A stretch of 9,283 bases of DNA from Clostridiales bacterium (GCA_031285815.1 JAITVM010000221.1:1-9283); one strand, 5' to 3'. Counted from the stretch's first letter, positions 1-7,522 are shown. A program made the numbers and translations. The notes: a model not told the origin generated them from the letters alone.

Positions 1-1177
1 AATCATTCCCCGGGGAATTAAGCAGGTTAAGCCCTTTAATTTCAGAGCTTTCACCATAGTTTAAAATATCTGTGACCGTAGCGTGCCCTGCTTTTTGTAT
101 ACACCCCAGCGACTTATCTTCAAGCGTCGTTATCCCGCCATCTTTGTTGCCGGGTGAAGGGTTTTCATAAACAGGCTGTTTGTGGCTGATAAAATATTCT
201 TTAAAGCCGTTTATCATTTCTACAGTTTTATCAAAAATATTTTTATTAAGGCACCTATCCATAAGGATTGTTTCAGCGCCGAACATTTCCGGCACTTCCG
301 TCAATATAGCCGTACCGCCTTCCGCAACAACCCTATCAGAAAAAATGCCAACCAAAGGGTTAGCCGTAATTCCAGAAAACCCGTCGCTGCCGCCACATTT
401 TAGCCCTACAATAAGTTCTGACATTTTAACCGGCACCCTGGAAAAGCCGCTGGCATACTGGGCCAGTTCTTTAATTAATGAAAGGGCTGTTTCAATTTCG
501 TCCTCAACATCTTGGCAAACAAGGAACTTTACCCGGCCAGTATCGCCAAACCCAAGCATATCCTGCAGCCCTTTGATCCCGTTGTTTTCACAGCCAAGCC
601 CAAGGACGAGTACCGCCCCTGCGTTAGGGTGGTTAATAAGGCCTGCCAAAGCCCTCTTTGTGTTCTCATGGTCTTGCCCAAGCTGCGAACACCCGTATGG
701 GTGCGTAAAACAGTATATGCCATCAATACCCCCCTTGACATAGCACTGGGATTTTTCCGCTATAATAGTACCTATTGAGTTAACGCAGCCGACCGTAGGT
801 ATTACCCAAATTTCATTTCGGATGCCTACTTTTCCATTTTCCCTTCTGTAACCCATAAATTCACCTGCCGGCATTGGTTTAGGCGGCGTAAGCTTCGGCT
901 CATAATTATATTTAATTTCACCCAAAAGCCCGGTTTTAATATTATGGGTATGGACATGCATACCGGCTTTAATTTCCGATATGGCGTGGCCGATGGGGTA
1001 GCCATATTTTATGACCCCACTGCCTTCATGTATATCTTTTATTGCTATTTTATGCCCCATCGGTATATCGTTTATAGCAGTAATTTCTGCCCCTGCCGCA
1101 ACAAAGCTTTCCCAGGCGCGTATTTGTGAAACGGCGACAACTACGTTGTCGCCTGTTTTGATTAATACCGTATTCAA
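1..1177 (-). CDS. uxaA: Altronate dehydratase UxaA, C-terminus cut by window edge
   Basis: Altronate dehydratase (EC 4.2.1.7) removes water from D-altronate to give 2-keto-3-deoxygluconate, the last step of the galacturonate branch, in the cytoplasm. I read 392 codons from the minus strand with no stop before the edge. The family is near 495 residues, so roughly 100 are missing. Residues 1-90 form the SAF-type N-terminal domain (His42 and a HVHTHN motif at 74-79). The UxaA/GarD dehydratase core follows, with HPYGCSQ (159-165), KCGGSDGFSG (260-269), MFGAE (298-302) and NPSPGNKDGGITTLEDKSLGC (339-359), which is nearly diagnostic. Cysteines 131, 163, 261 and 359 are candidate metal or cluster ligands; the family is iron-dependent. 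The start is TTG at 1177, overlapping the uxaB TGA as TTGA, with AGGTGG 5 nt upstream. The first in-frame ATG would delete half the SAF domain. Identification is near certain; the start is very likely. Confidence 0.95.
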   Translation of the reverse strand, partial: MNTVLIKTGDNVVVAVSQIRAWESFVAAGAEITAINDIPMGHKIAIKDIHEGSGVIKYGYPIGHAISEIKAGMHVHTHNIKTGLLGEIKYNYEPKLTPPKPMPAGEFMGYRRENGKVGIRNEIWVIPTVGCVNSIGTIIAEKSQCYVKGGIDGIYCFTHPYGCSQLGQDHENTKRALAGLINHPNAGAVLVLGLGCENNGIKGLQDMLGFGDTGRVKFLVCQDVEDEIETALSLIKELAQYASGFSRVPVKMSELIVGLKCGGSDGFSGITANPLVGIFSDRVVAEGGTAILTEVPEMFGAETILMDRCLNKNIFDKTVEMINGFKEYFISHKQPVYENPSPGNKDGGITTLEDKSLGCIQKAGHATVTDILNYGESSEIKGLNLLNSPGND

Positions 1178-2658
1178 TAAATCCACCTACTAAGTACAGA
1201 TTCTATGGCCTTGCGTATGCCTTTATCCCTTATGCCTTGCAGGTACCTTCCTACTGCGTCTGCAAAGCCTTGTATTTCACTCAAATCCCTGCCCCAAAAA
1301 TCTTCACGCTTTAAAAAAGCTTCCGCAAATTTATCTGCCGGGAGGTTTTTATTGTCCGCAAAAAATTCCAGTACAGCTTTGTCATCCATAATTTCATATT
1401 CTTCCGCCCCACGTTTTGAAAACAGCCTACCATCGCGCATTTCGCCCGAATAAAAAGCCATAAGCGAAGAAAGGGCAAAGCAAAGCGGTTCCGGCAAGCT
1501 GCCTGTGCCCTCAAAAGCTTCTAATATTGTGGGCAGCACCCGTGATTTAAACTTTGATACAGAGTTTAACGAAATTGAAAGCAGGCTATGTTTTATAAAT
1601 GGGTTTTCAAACCGCTCCATTACAGAGTCAGAAAATTCTTTTACTTCGCCGGCAGGCAGTGGCACATATGGTGCAAGCCCAGTGTAAACATTATGTTCAA
1701 GCATACGGCGCAATTGTACATCGCCCATAAGCTCGCCTACCGTATCCAAACCCGCTAAATAAGCGGATAAAACTGTAGATGTATGCGCGCCGTTTAATAT
1801 GCGCACCTTCCGCTCGCGGTAAGGCTGCAAATTATCTGTAAATATAACAGGCAGGCCCGCTTTATCAAAAGGCAGTTCTTTTTTTACAACTTCAGGCTGG
1901 GTAGATTCAATGACCCAAAGCGCGAAGGGCTCGCCTGCTACCATAAGCTTGTCTTCATAGCCAAGCCCCGCTTCTATTTCCCCGGCCATGTCTTTTGGGT
2001 AACCCGTAACTATACGGTCCACAAGCGTCTGGCAAAATATATTGCTGTTATTAAGCCATTCTACAAAACCCTCCGGTAAATTCCATAACGCACATAATTT
2101 TTCACAACATTCCCGTAGGGCGGCCCCATTTCTTTCAATTAGCTCAACCGGCAATATTATGAGCCCTTTATCGCCATCCCCATTAAATGCTTGCCAACGT
2201 TCATAAAGAAATTTAGTAAGCTTCCCGGGGTATGATTTTGGCGGCGTAAGTGATAAACTGTCGCTGCTGTCAAAAACAATCCCCGCTTCGGTTGTGTTTG
2301 ATACAATAAACCTAAGCTCCGGGGCCTTTGCCAATTCTGAATACATATCATATTGTGAATAGCAGTCTAAGGCACCCATAACAGAGGTTATTGCCCTTTT
2401 TGTATTTATTGTTTCGCCGCCTTGCTTCCCGCGCAATAGCACGGTATAAATGCAGTCCTGCCCGTTTAAGGCGCCAAGGCCCCCGAACGGGATAGGCTTT
2501 ACTATCATAATGCCATTGTCCATCAAGCCCTGCCCATTTGCAATATCAACCATCCAGTCTACAAATGCACGGAGAAAATTGCCCTCCCCAAATTGAAGGG
2601 TTTTAATAGGGCGGTTTGTTTTTTTTACTATTTCGTTAATCTTTTTTATACTATTCAC
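1174..2658 (-). CDS. uxaB: Tagaturonate reductase (altronate oxidoreductase) UxaB
   Basis: This NAD-dependent cytoplasmic enzyme (EC 1.1.1.58) reduces D-tagaturonate to D-altronate in galacturonate breakdown. It is 494 residues from the GTG, normal for the family. The N-terminal nucleotide-binding loop is QFGEGNFLRAFVDW (22-35), a wording typical of UxaB rather than UxuB or mannitol dehydrogenase. Further UxaB motifs are SNTTEAGI (120-127), LPVELIERNG (169-178), VDRIVTGYP (213-221) and the C-terminal NPFIKHSLLSISLNSVSKFK (352-371). The superfamily catalytic triad reads KVRILNGAH, giving Lys284, Asn289 and His292 with the usual spacing. The gene starts 2 nt after the uxaC stop and its TGA overlaps the uxaA start, so the three form one translational unit. 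The start is uncertain: the GTG at 2658 lies inside the only Shine-Dalgarno sequence, and an ATA codon at 2649 has ideal spacing. Either start keeps the whole enzyme. Confidence 0.93.
   Translation of the reverse strand: MNSIKKINEIVKKTNRPIKTLQFGEGNFLRAFVDWMVDIANGQGLMDNGIMIVKPIPFGGLGALNGQDCIYTVLLRGKQGGETINTKRAITSVMGALDCYSQYDMYSELAKAPELRFIVSNTTEAGIVFDSSDSLSLTPPKSYPGKLTKFLYERWQAFNGDGDKGLIILPVELIERNGAALRECCEKLCALWNLPEGFVEWLNNSNIFCQTLVDRIVTGYPKDMAGEIEAGLGYEDKLMVAGEPFALWVIESTQPEVVKKELPFDKAGLPVIFTDNLQPYRERKVRILNGAHTSTVLSAYLAGLDTVGELMGDVQLRRMLEHNVYTGLAPYVPLPAGEVKEFSDSVMERFENPFIKHSLLSISLNSVSKFKSRVLPTILEAFEGTGSLPEPLCFALSSLMAFYSGEMRDGRLFSKRGAEEYEIMDDKAVLEFFADNKNLPADKFAEAFLKREDFWGRDLSEIQGFADAVGRYLQGIRDKGIRKAIESVLSRWIY
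1183..1188 (-). promoter_or_regulatory. Ribosome binding site of uxaA
   Basis: AGGTGG lies inside the last codons of uxaB, 5 nt ahead of the TTG codon at 1177. This spacing decides for a TTG start, since no ATG lies nearby in frame. The site being inside uxaB suggests translational coupling between the last two enzymes. Confidence 0.75.
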
Positions 2659-2662
2659 CTCT
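2655..2662 (-). promoter_or_regulatory. Ribosome binding site of uxaB, overlapping the GTG start and the uxaC stop
   Basis: AGAGGTGA is a strong match to the 16S anti-Shine-Dalgarno. It begins inside the TAG of uxaC and contains the GTG taken as the uxaB start, which leaves no spacer for that codon. The next codon at normal distance (5 nt) is ATA at 2649-2647. No ATG, GTG or TTG lies in frame between here and the conserved QFGEGN motif. Confidence 0.6.
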
Positions 2663-4073
2663 AAACATCAAACCCAAAAAAACGGGCGGTGTTGTAATAA
2701 CATATGTCTTCAACTATTTTTCCAAGCGTATCAAAATCATCCGGGTATTCGCCGTTATCAACAAGCCCGCCAATGAAATTGCACAGGATGCGGCGGAAAT
2801 ACTCATGCCTTGTATAAGATAAAAAGCTGCGGCTATCGGTTAACATGCCTACGAAGTTGCCAAGCAATGTACTATTGGCGTAATCAAGGAGCTGCTTTTC
2901 CATCCCTGATTTAGAGTCGTTAAACCACCACGCGGCCCCAAGCTGTATTTTCCCCGGGCACCCGGCATCGGCCATAAAGCATGCCGCAATGCTTGCTATT
3001 ATCTCACTGTCTGCAGGGTTAAGGCTATACAGTACCATGCGTGGCAATTGGCCATCTTTGTTTAAGGCATCTAATAGAAACGCAAGGTTTTGTGGCGACC
3101 CATTTCCATTCATAGAATCAAACCCGGTATCCGGCCCCAGCTTATCGAACATAGTAGAATTTAAATTGCGCATGCACCCGAAGTGGATCTGCATAACCCA
3201 GCCCAGTTCATGATAACGTTTCCCCAAATGCAAAAGGATGGCAGAATGATATTTGTTTTCTTCTAATTTAGTAATATCCCCGCCATTCAAAGCTTTTAAA
3301 AATATTTCATTTAATTCCGTTCCGGTTGAAGGTTCAAATATACAGCCCTCCAAAGCATGGTCAGAGGCGCGGCAGCCCATATTGTTAAAGAAATCAATTC
3401 TTTTATCGATAGCCATAATAAGCCCTTTGTAGCCGTCAATTTTTATCCCGCTTGCATTTTCTAACTGGCCAATGTACCCATTAAAACCCGCCGCTTTTAA
3501 ATTCATGGCCTTATCTGGGCGGAAAGCCGGTAGGACTTTAACATTAAAGGCTGTGTCTTCGGATATTTGCTTATGGAACGCCAAATCGTCAATTGGGTCG
3601 TCAGTTGTGCATATAACTTTTACATTAGACTGCTCAATAAGGCCGCGGGCACCCATATTGGCACCGGAAAGTTTTTTATTGCATTCGTCGTATATTTCTC
3701 TAGCCGTATCTAAGTTAACCGGCTTTTCTATTCCGAAATAACGCTTTAATTCAAGGTATGACCAGTGGTATACAGGGTTTCCGATAGCTTTAGGCAAAAC
3801 AGAGGCAAAATTTTTAAAAAGCATAAATGGGTCTTTGCCGCGTGCCCCAGTTATTTCACTTTCGGGTATGCCGCCTGCGCGCAAAAGCCTCCATTTATAA
3901 TGGTCGCCCCCAAGCCATACATCGGTTATTGAACTATATTTTTTATCATTTGCAATATCCGCGGGGTTAACATGGCAGTGGTAATCGATAATCGGCATTT
4001 TTTCAGCATATTCATGGTAAAGCTTTTTTGCGGTACTGCCTTTAAGCAAAAAATCTTCATTTAGAAATTTCAT
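2661..4073 (-). CDS. uxaC: Glucuronate/galacturonate isomerase UxaC
   Basis: Uronate isomerase (EC 5.3.1.12) converts D-glucuronate to D-fructuronate and D-galacturonate to D-tagaturonate, the shared first cytoplasmic step of both branches. It belongs to the amidohydrolase superfamily. From the chosen start it has 470 residues, as expected. Motifs: IIDYHCH near the N-terminus with metal-binding His32 and His34, TTDDP (156-160), QIHFG (295-299), GPDTGFDS (313-320), AAWWFND (380-386) and GMLTDSRSFLSY followed by RHEYFRRILC (409-431). All are family signatures. I prefer the ATG at 4073 to the upstream one at 4088. Family members begin just before the EDFLL segment, the 4088 codon has no Shine-Dalgarno, and GGGGA lies 8 nt before 4073, like the G-run sites of neighbouring genes. 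It follows the regulator by 47 bp and runs into uxaB with 2 nt between. Confidence 0.95.
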   Translation of the reverse strand: MKFLNEDFLLKGSTAKKLYHEYAEKMPIIDYHCHVNPADIANDKKYSSITDVWLGGDHYKWRLLRAGGIPESEITGARGKDPFMLFKNFASVLPKAIGNPVYHWSYLELKRYFGIEKPVNLDTAREIYDECNKKLSGANMGARGLIEQSNVKVICTTDDPIDDLAFHKQISEDTAFNVKVLPAFRPDKAMNLKAAGFNGYIGQLENASGIKIDGYKGLIMAIDKRIDFFNNMGCRASDHALEGCIFEPSTGTELNEIFLKALNGGDITKLEENKYHSAILLHLGKRYHELGWVMQIHFGCMRNLNSTMFDKLGPDTGFDSMNGNGSPQNLAFLLDALNKDGQLPRMVLYSLNPADSEIIASIAACFMADAGCPGKIQLGAAWWFNDSKSGMEKQLLDYANSTLLGNFVGMLTDSRSFLSYTRHEYFRRILCNFIGGLVDNGEYPDDFDTLGKIVEDICYYNTARFFGFDV

Positions 4074-4120
4074 TTTCTTTATCCCCATTCGTTTTATTAG
4101 CTATAGCAAATTGGCTTGCT

Positions 4121-4801
4121 TTATTGTTTTACATACTGTGGGTATTTTTCGTAAACACTTTGTTTGTCTATTTGGTAATTGGTAAGGTGTTTATACATTA
4201 ACCTTTTTGCCAGCCCGGAATCCCGGCTGGCTACGGCTTCTAAAATTTCACTGTGGTCTACAATATTCCTGGGGCCTGCCAAAACTGTCGTCCCCATAAA
4301 CCTAATGCGGTCAAAATGTAGCTGCATGCTCCTCATAAAAGAATGGGCCCGCGCAACACCGGCGGCAGAAAACAAAATGGCATGGAATTCGTTATCAAGC
4401 CCCCAAAGCTTTGAGATATTTTCATTATCTAAATAAAGCTGCTGCAGCTGTAAGTTTTCCCGGAGCTTATTAATATCCTGCGGGCTTGGCCCCATATCGC
4501 ACAGCCTTTCTACAACTGCCGTTTCCAAAGTAGTCCTGACAAACCTGGCTTCCTCCACCAAATCATAGTCCACAAGGGCTATAACAGACCCCCGTTGTGG
4601 GTAAACCTCTACAATTTCAACGTTTGCAAGCTCAATAAGCGCCTCCCTGACGGGGCCGCGTGATAACCCAAGCTCAGACGCAAGCTCGTTCTCGCTTACC
4701 ATGCTACCGGGTTTAAGCTCCAGTTCAATAATATTGTACCTAATAACCCTAAGGGCATAGTCCCTAGCGTATTCATGCGGGTTCCGTTTTAAAATTATCA
4801 T
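4121..4801 (-). CDS. GntR-family transcriptional regulator with FCD ligand domain
   Basis: This 226-residue DNA-binding protein is of the FadR/FCD branch of GntR, the branch that includes E. coli UxuR and ExuR. A winged helix-turn-helix spans about residues 10-75, with recognition helix SRGPVREALIEL at 47-58 and the wing ending PQRGSVI. The rest is the all-helical FCD domain. Its metal/ligand residues are visible as Asp136 and His140 (LDNEFH), His183 (DHSEI) and His205 (MYKHL), the standard Asp-His-His-His set. Metal binding and a carboxylate effector are therefore plausible. The ATG at 4801 has GGAG 6 nt upstream. It lies 23 bp after uxuB and 47 bp before uxaC, in the same direction, so it is probably co-transcribed with its targets. 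Inferred role: a repressor relieved by a hexuronate intermediate such as fructuronate or tagaturonate. I leave the symbol blank because orthology to UxuR or ExuR cannot be told by eye. Confidence 0.92.
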   Translation of the reverse strand: MIILKRNPHEYARDYALRVIRYNIIELELKPGSMVSENELASELGLSRGPVREALIELANVEIVEVYPQRGSVIALVDYDLVEEARFVRTTLETAVVERLCDMGPSPQDINKLRENLQLQQLYLDNENISKLWGLDNEFHAILFSAAGVARAHSFMRSMQLHFDRIRFMGTTVLAGPRNIVDHSEILEAVASRDSGLAKRLMYKHLTNYQIDKQSVYEKYPQYVKQ

Positions 4802-4807
4802 CGCAGT

Positions 4808-4811
4808 CTCC
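4808..4811 (-). promoter_or_regulatory. Ribosome binding site of the GntR regulator gene
   Basis: GGAG sits 6 nt ahead of the ATG at 4801, in the 23-bp gap after the uxuB stop. This fixes the start at the first ATG of the frame. Confidence 0.6.
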
Positions 4812-4824
4812 AGAAAATTTAAAG

Positions 4825-6435
4825 TTAAGTGAGGTATTTTTGTAAAACTGCCCTAACAGACCCTGCCCCGTTTAAAAGCTCGGTAAACATAGCTTCAACC
4901 TTATTCGCCAAGATTGTCTGGGTAAGGTCAAGGCCAAATATAATTGGGTTTGACAGTATTTTTCTTAGCTGGCCTTGATAGCTATTTTTATCATCCCAGG
5001 CAACCCCTTTTAGTAACGCCTGCAACTCTTCTTTCATCGGGTCGTTGGAAACTGCAAACCCGCCCCCAAAATCATCAACGCCAAGCAGGTACCGGAACCA
5101 CCCGGCTATAGCCAGCGGCACAGACACAAGGCCCTCTAAATTTAGGCCCATTTCAATATAGCTTTTTATAGTCTCGCCAAAGCGTATGCCAACCTTTTGA
5201 GAAGTATCAACCGCTATGCGCCAAGGGCTGTCCGGCATAAATGGGTTAGGCAGGCGTTCATTAAATACCTCATCTAAAAATTTAATTGGCTCGATACTAC
5301 CCGGGTTTGTTACAACCGGGAGCCCTTCTATATAGCCAAGCCTATAAACTAATTCCCGGATTTCTTTATCTTCCATTTCATCGCATATTAGGTTGTAGCC
5401 CAATAAGCACCCGTACACGCTCATCGCGGTATGCAAAGGGTTAAGGCATGTGGTTACCTTCATCCGCTCCACTTTGTCTACCGTTTCGCGGGTTGTAAAA
5501 TAAACGCCCGATTTTTCAAGCGCCGGCCGCCCATTTGGGAAACTGTCTTCAACAACTAAATACTGGGGCCTTTCGGCATTTACATATGCTGCGGTATAGG
5601 TGCCCTTTTCTGTTATAATAGGGCTTATATTACTTATGCCTTTAGCCGCAAGCATATCTTCAACTGCTTTTGCAGGCCTTGGCGTGATTTTATCAATCAT
5701 GCTCCATGGGAAAGAAATTTTGCTGCTGTCTTCAAGATATGAAATAAAATCTTTTTCTACAAAGCCATGGCCGGCCCAATGTTTAGCAATTTCTATAATA
5801 GGTGCCTTAAGCTTATCGCCGTTATGGGAGCAGTTGTCCATGCTAACTAAAGCCATAGGGTATGCCCCTGCCAAAAACCGCTTATATAACATAGCGGCCA
5901 CAATGCCCATAGCGTGCCGGGCTTTGTTAGGGCCCCCATCAATATCAGATTTTGCCAAACCGGATAGCCCCCCGCCGGCATTTAATATTGAATAGCCCTT
6001 TTCTGTTATAGTGAAGCTAGCCATCTGCAGGCTTTCTGCGGCGAAAATTTCAGATAGCCTGGCTATTGCTTCAGGCTCATTCATATCAGCATTTAATGAT
6101 TCTGCTAAAGGTGCCAATATTTCTAAATCCGCAGTAGAATCAGAATTTAGTGTAGCGTTTAGGATTAAATTATTATGGGGGGCATATATTTTATCAATTA
6201 TTTCATAATCAAATGTTTCAGTTACTATAATGCCTTTATCCGCGTGCCCCTCATTTAATAAGCTGTTTTGTAGCGCCGCTATGAATGCCCTAAAAATATT
6301 GCCGGCCCCAAAGTGCACCCAGATAGGTGATTTCCTTGTCCTATCAGCCATAGCCGCAAAATCGTAACGTGGTATGGAAATACCCGCCGGCCCCCAAAAT
6401 TGTTTATTTTTTAAATTCTCTGCATTTAGAATCAT
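4825..6435 (-). CDS. uxuB: Fructuronate reductase (long UxuB-type, mannitol dehydrogenase family)
   Basis: The probable NAD(P)-dependent reaction is reduction of D-fructuronate to D-mannonate (EC 1.1.1.57) in the cytoplasm, feeding the adjacent UxuA. It has 536 residues from the chosen ATG, about 50 more than E. coli UxuB. The nucleotide-binding loop is VHFGAGNIFRAF (40-51). SMDNCSHNGD (198-207) and PWSMIDKITPRP (243-254) are superfamily motifs in divergent wording. The catalytic segment reads KVTTCLNPLH, so the candidate residues are Lys326, Asn332 and His335, with one more residue between Lys and Asn than in UxaB. The family is clear; substrate rests on context, as it sits between uxuA and uxaC beside a separate UxaB. 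Start: ATG at 6435 overlaps the uxuA TGA as ATGA. A TTG at 6444 would add three residues. A GAAAGGGG purine run lies 12 nt from the ATG and only 3 nt from the TTG, so the start is not settled. Confidence 0.88.
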   Translation of the reverse strand: MILNAENLKNKQFWGPAGISIPRYDFAAMADRTRKSPIWVHFGAGNIFRAFIAALQNSLLNEGHADKGIIVTETFDYEIIDKIYAPHNNLILNATLNSDSTADLEILAPLAESLNADMNEPEAIARLSEIFAAESLQMASFTITEKGYSILNAGGGLSGLAKSDIDGGPNKARHAMGIVAAMLYKRFLAGAYPMALVSMDNCSHNGDKLKAPIIEIAKHWAGHGFVEKDFISYLEDSSKISFPWSMIDKITPRPAKAVEDMLAAKGISNISPIITEKGTYTAAYVNAERPQYLVVEDSFPNGRPALEKSGVYFTTRETVDKVERMKVTTCLNPLHTAMSVYGCLLGYNLICDEMEDKEIRELVYRLGYIEGLPVVTNPGSIEPIKFLDEVFNERLPNPFMPDSPWRIAVDTSQKVGIRFGETIKSYIEMGLNLEGLVSVPLAIAGWFRYLLGVDDFGGGFAVSNDPMKEELQALLKGVAWDDKNSYQGQLRKILSNPIIFGLDLTQTILANKVEAMFTELLNGAGSVRAVLQKYLT

Positions 6436-7514
6436 TGGCTGCAAGAACCCCTTTCAATGGCTTCCCACAAACCATTTAAATAACAAGCCCCTAAAGCGCG
6501 GTCATAAAGGCCATAGCCGGGCCGGGCCGATTCACCCCAAATCATCCTGCCGTGGTCGGGGCGCACATATATATCCGGGCAGGTATCATACACTGCTTTT
6601 ACTATCGCGTACATATCCAAATCACCATCTTTAGATAAATGGCTTGATTCCCTAAAATGCCTATACCCTAAATGCTTCACATTGCGTATATGCATACACG
6701 CAATGCGCCCTTGTGTGCCGAAGTGCCTTATGATTGCAGGTATATCATTTTCTGTATTAGAGCCCAATGAGCCCGTGCACAAGCAAAGCGAGTTGGCTTT
6801 GGAGCTATTGAGCCCAACAATTTTTTTGAGCCCGTCCAAATCATGGGCAATCCTTGGCAAATTAAAAATTGGCCAGCCGGGGTCGTCCGGGTGGCAGGCC
6901 ATAACGGCCCCTACTTCTTCGCAAACTGGGGTAACAGCGTCTAAAAAATATTTCAAATTTTCCCGCAGCTTATCGGCACTTATATTTTCATAGCGTTTTA
7001 AAGTTGACTCCAGCTCTTTAAGGCGCTCCGGCTCCCAGCCGGGAAGTGAAAACCCTTTGCTGCCCTCTGCAGTTTTTTTGACGATATCGATAGGGCCCAT
7101 AGCCCCTAAATCTTTTTCATCAAAGTAAAGGCTATTTGAACCATCTTCAGGAATTTCACGCGCAAGGTCTGTCCTCAGCCAGTCGAACACAGGCATAAAA
7201 TTGTATACTATAACTTTAACGCCATATTTTGCAAGGTTTCTTATTGTGGCTATATAGTTGGCAATGTAGCCATCACGGGTATCAAGCCCCATTTTTATAT
7301 CCTCGTGTACATTTACACTTTCTATTACTTCACATTCTAGCCCCGATGCTGCTGCTTCATTTATATAGGCGCCGATTTCTTCTAAAGGCCATACCTCACC
7401 AGCAGCTTTGTAATCGAGGAAACCCATTAAGCCAGTCATTGCGGGTATTTGTTTTATTTGGCTTAAGCTTACTGTGTCAGATTTTGGCCCAAACCAGCGA
7501 AACGTCATTTTCAT
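6432..7514 (-). CDS. uxuA: Mannonate dehydratase UxuA
   Basis: This enzyme (EC 4.2.1.8) dehydrates D-mannonate to 2-keto-3-deoxygluconate, the last step of the glucuronate branch. It is a cytoplasmic Mn/Fe-dependent TIM-barrel enzyme. The 360 residues are in the normal range for the shorter UxuA form. The N-terminus MTFRWFGP is the classic opening. Conserved metal-site motifs are all present: CHPDDP with His208, LCTGSLGS with Cys246, MHIRNVK with His275, and RPDHGR with Asp320 and His321. The C-terminus GYGLYDRALGACYLNGLWEA is also typical. The ATG at 7514 is preceded by AGGGGG 10 nt upstream; a second ATG at 7508 is a minor alternative. It is the first catabolic gene after the 98-bp AT-rich spacer, and its stop overlaps the uxuB start, so both glucuronate-branch enzymes are probably translated together. 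Confidence 0.96.
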   Translation of the reverse strand: MKMTFRWFGPKSDTVSLSQIKQIPAMTGLMGFLDYKAAGEVWPLEEIGAYINEAAASGLECEVIESVNVHEDIKMGLDTRDGYIANYIATIRNLAKYGVKVIVYNFMPVFDWLRTDLAREIPEDGSNSLYFDEKDLGAMGPIDIVKKTAEGSKGFSLPGWEPERLKELESTLKRYENISADKLRENLKYFLDAVTPVCEEVGAVMACHPDDPGWPIFNLPRIAHDLDGLKKIVGLNSSKANSLCLCTGSLGSNTENDIPAIIRHFGTQGRIACMHIRNVKHLGYRHFRESSHLSKDGDLDMYAIVKAVYDTCPDIYVRPDHGRMIWGESARPGYGLYDRALGACYLNGLWEAIERGSCSQ

Positions 7515-7522
7515 TTGTTAAT

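Noticed and set aside
529..741. 70-codon minus-strand frame and several plus-strand frames across 180-1190
   Set aside because: All are shadows of uxaA, which reads open from 1177 to the edge in another frame with full family motifs.
4071..4088. uxaC start at the upstream ATG (4088)
   Set aside because: It has no Shine-Dalgarno and adds five residues not typical of the family. The ATG at 4073 has GGGGA at 8 nt and aligns with family N-termini.
4074..4120. Possible separate promoter or terminator between the regulator and uxaC, with AGCTATAGCT and an AGCAA/TTGCT repeat
   Set aside because: The repeats are short, no -35/-10 pair with proper spacing is visible, and no U-rich tail follows. The 47-bp gap is compatible with simple co-transcription.
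5299..5322. Inverted repeat CCCGGGTTTGT / ACAACCGGG inside uxuB
   Set aside because: It lies in conserved coding sequence (VVTNPGS segment), is imperfect, and is explained by codon choice for Gly, Pro and Val.
5600..5995. 131-codon plus-strand frame opposite uxuB, and a similar 130-codon frame at 7737-8129 opposite dctM
   Set aside because: They are antisense to strongly supported genes. Their translations show no family motif and neither has a convincing ribosome binding site.
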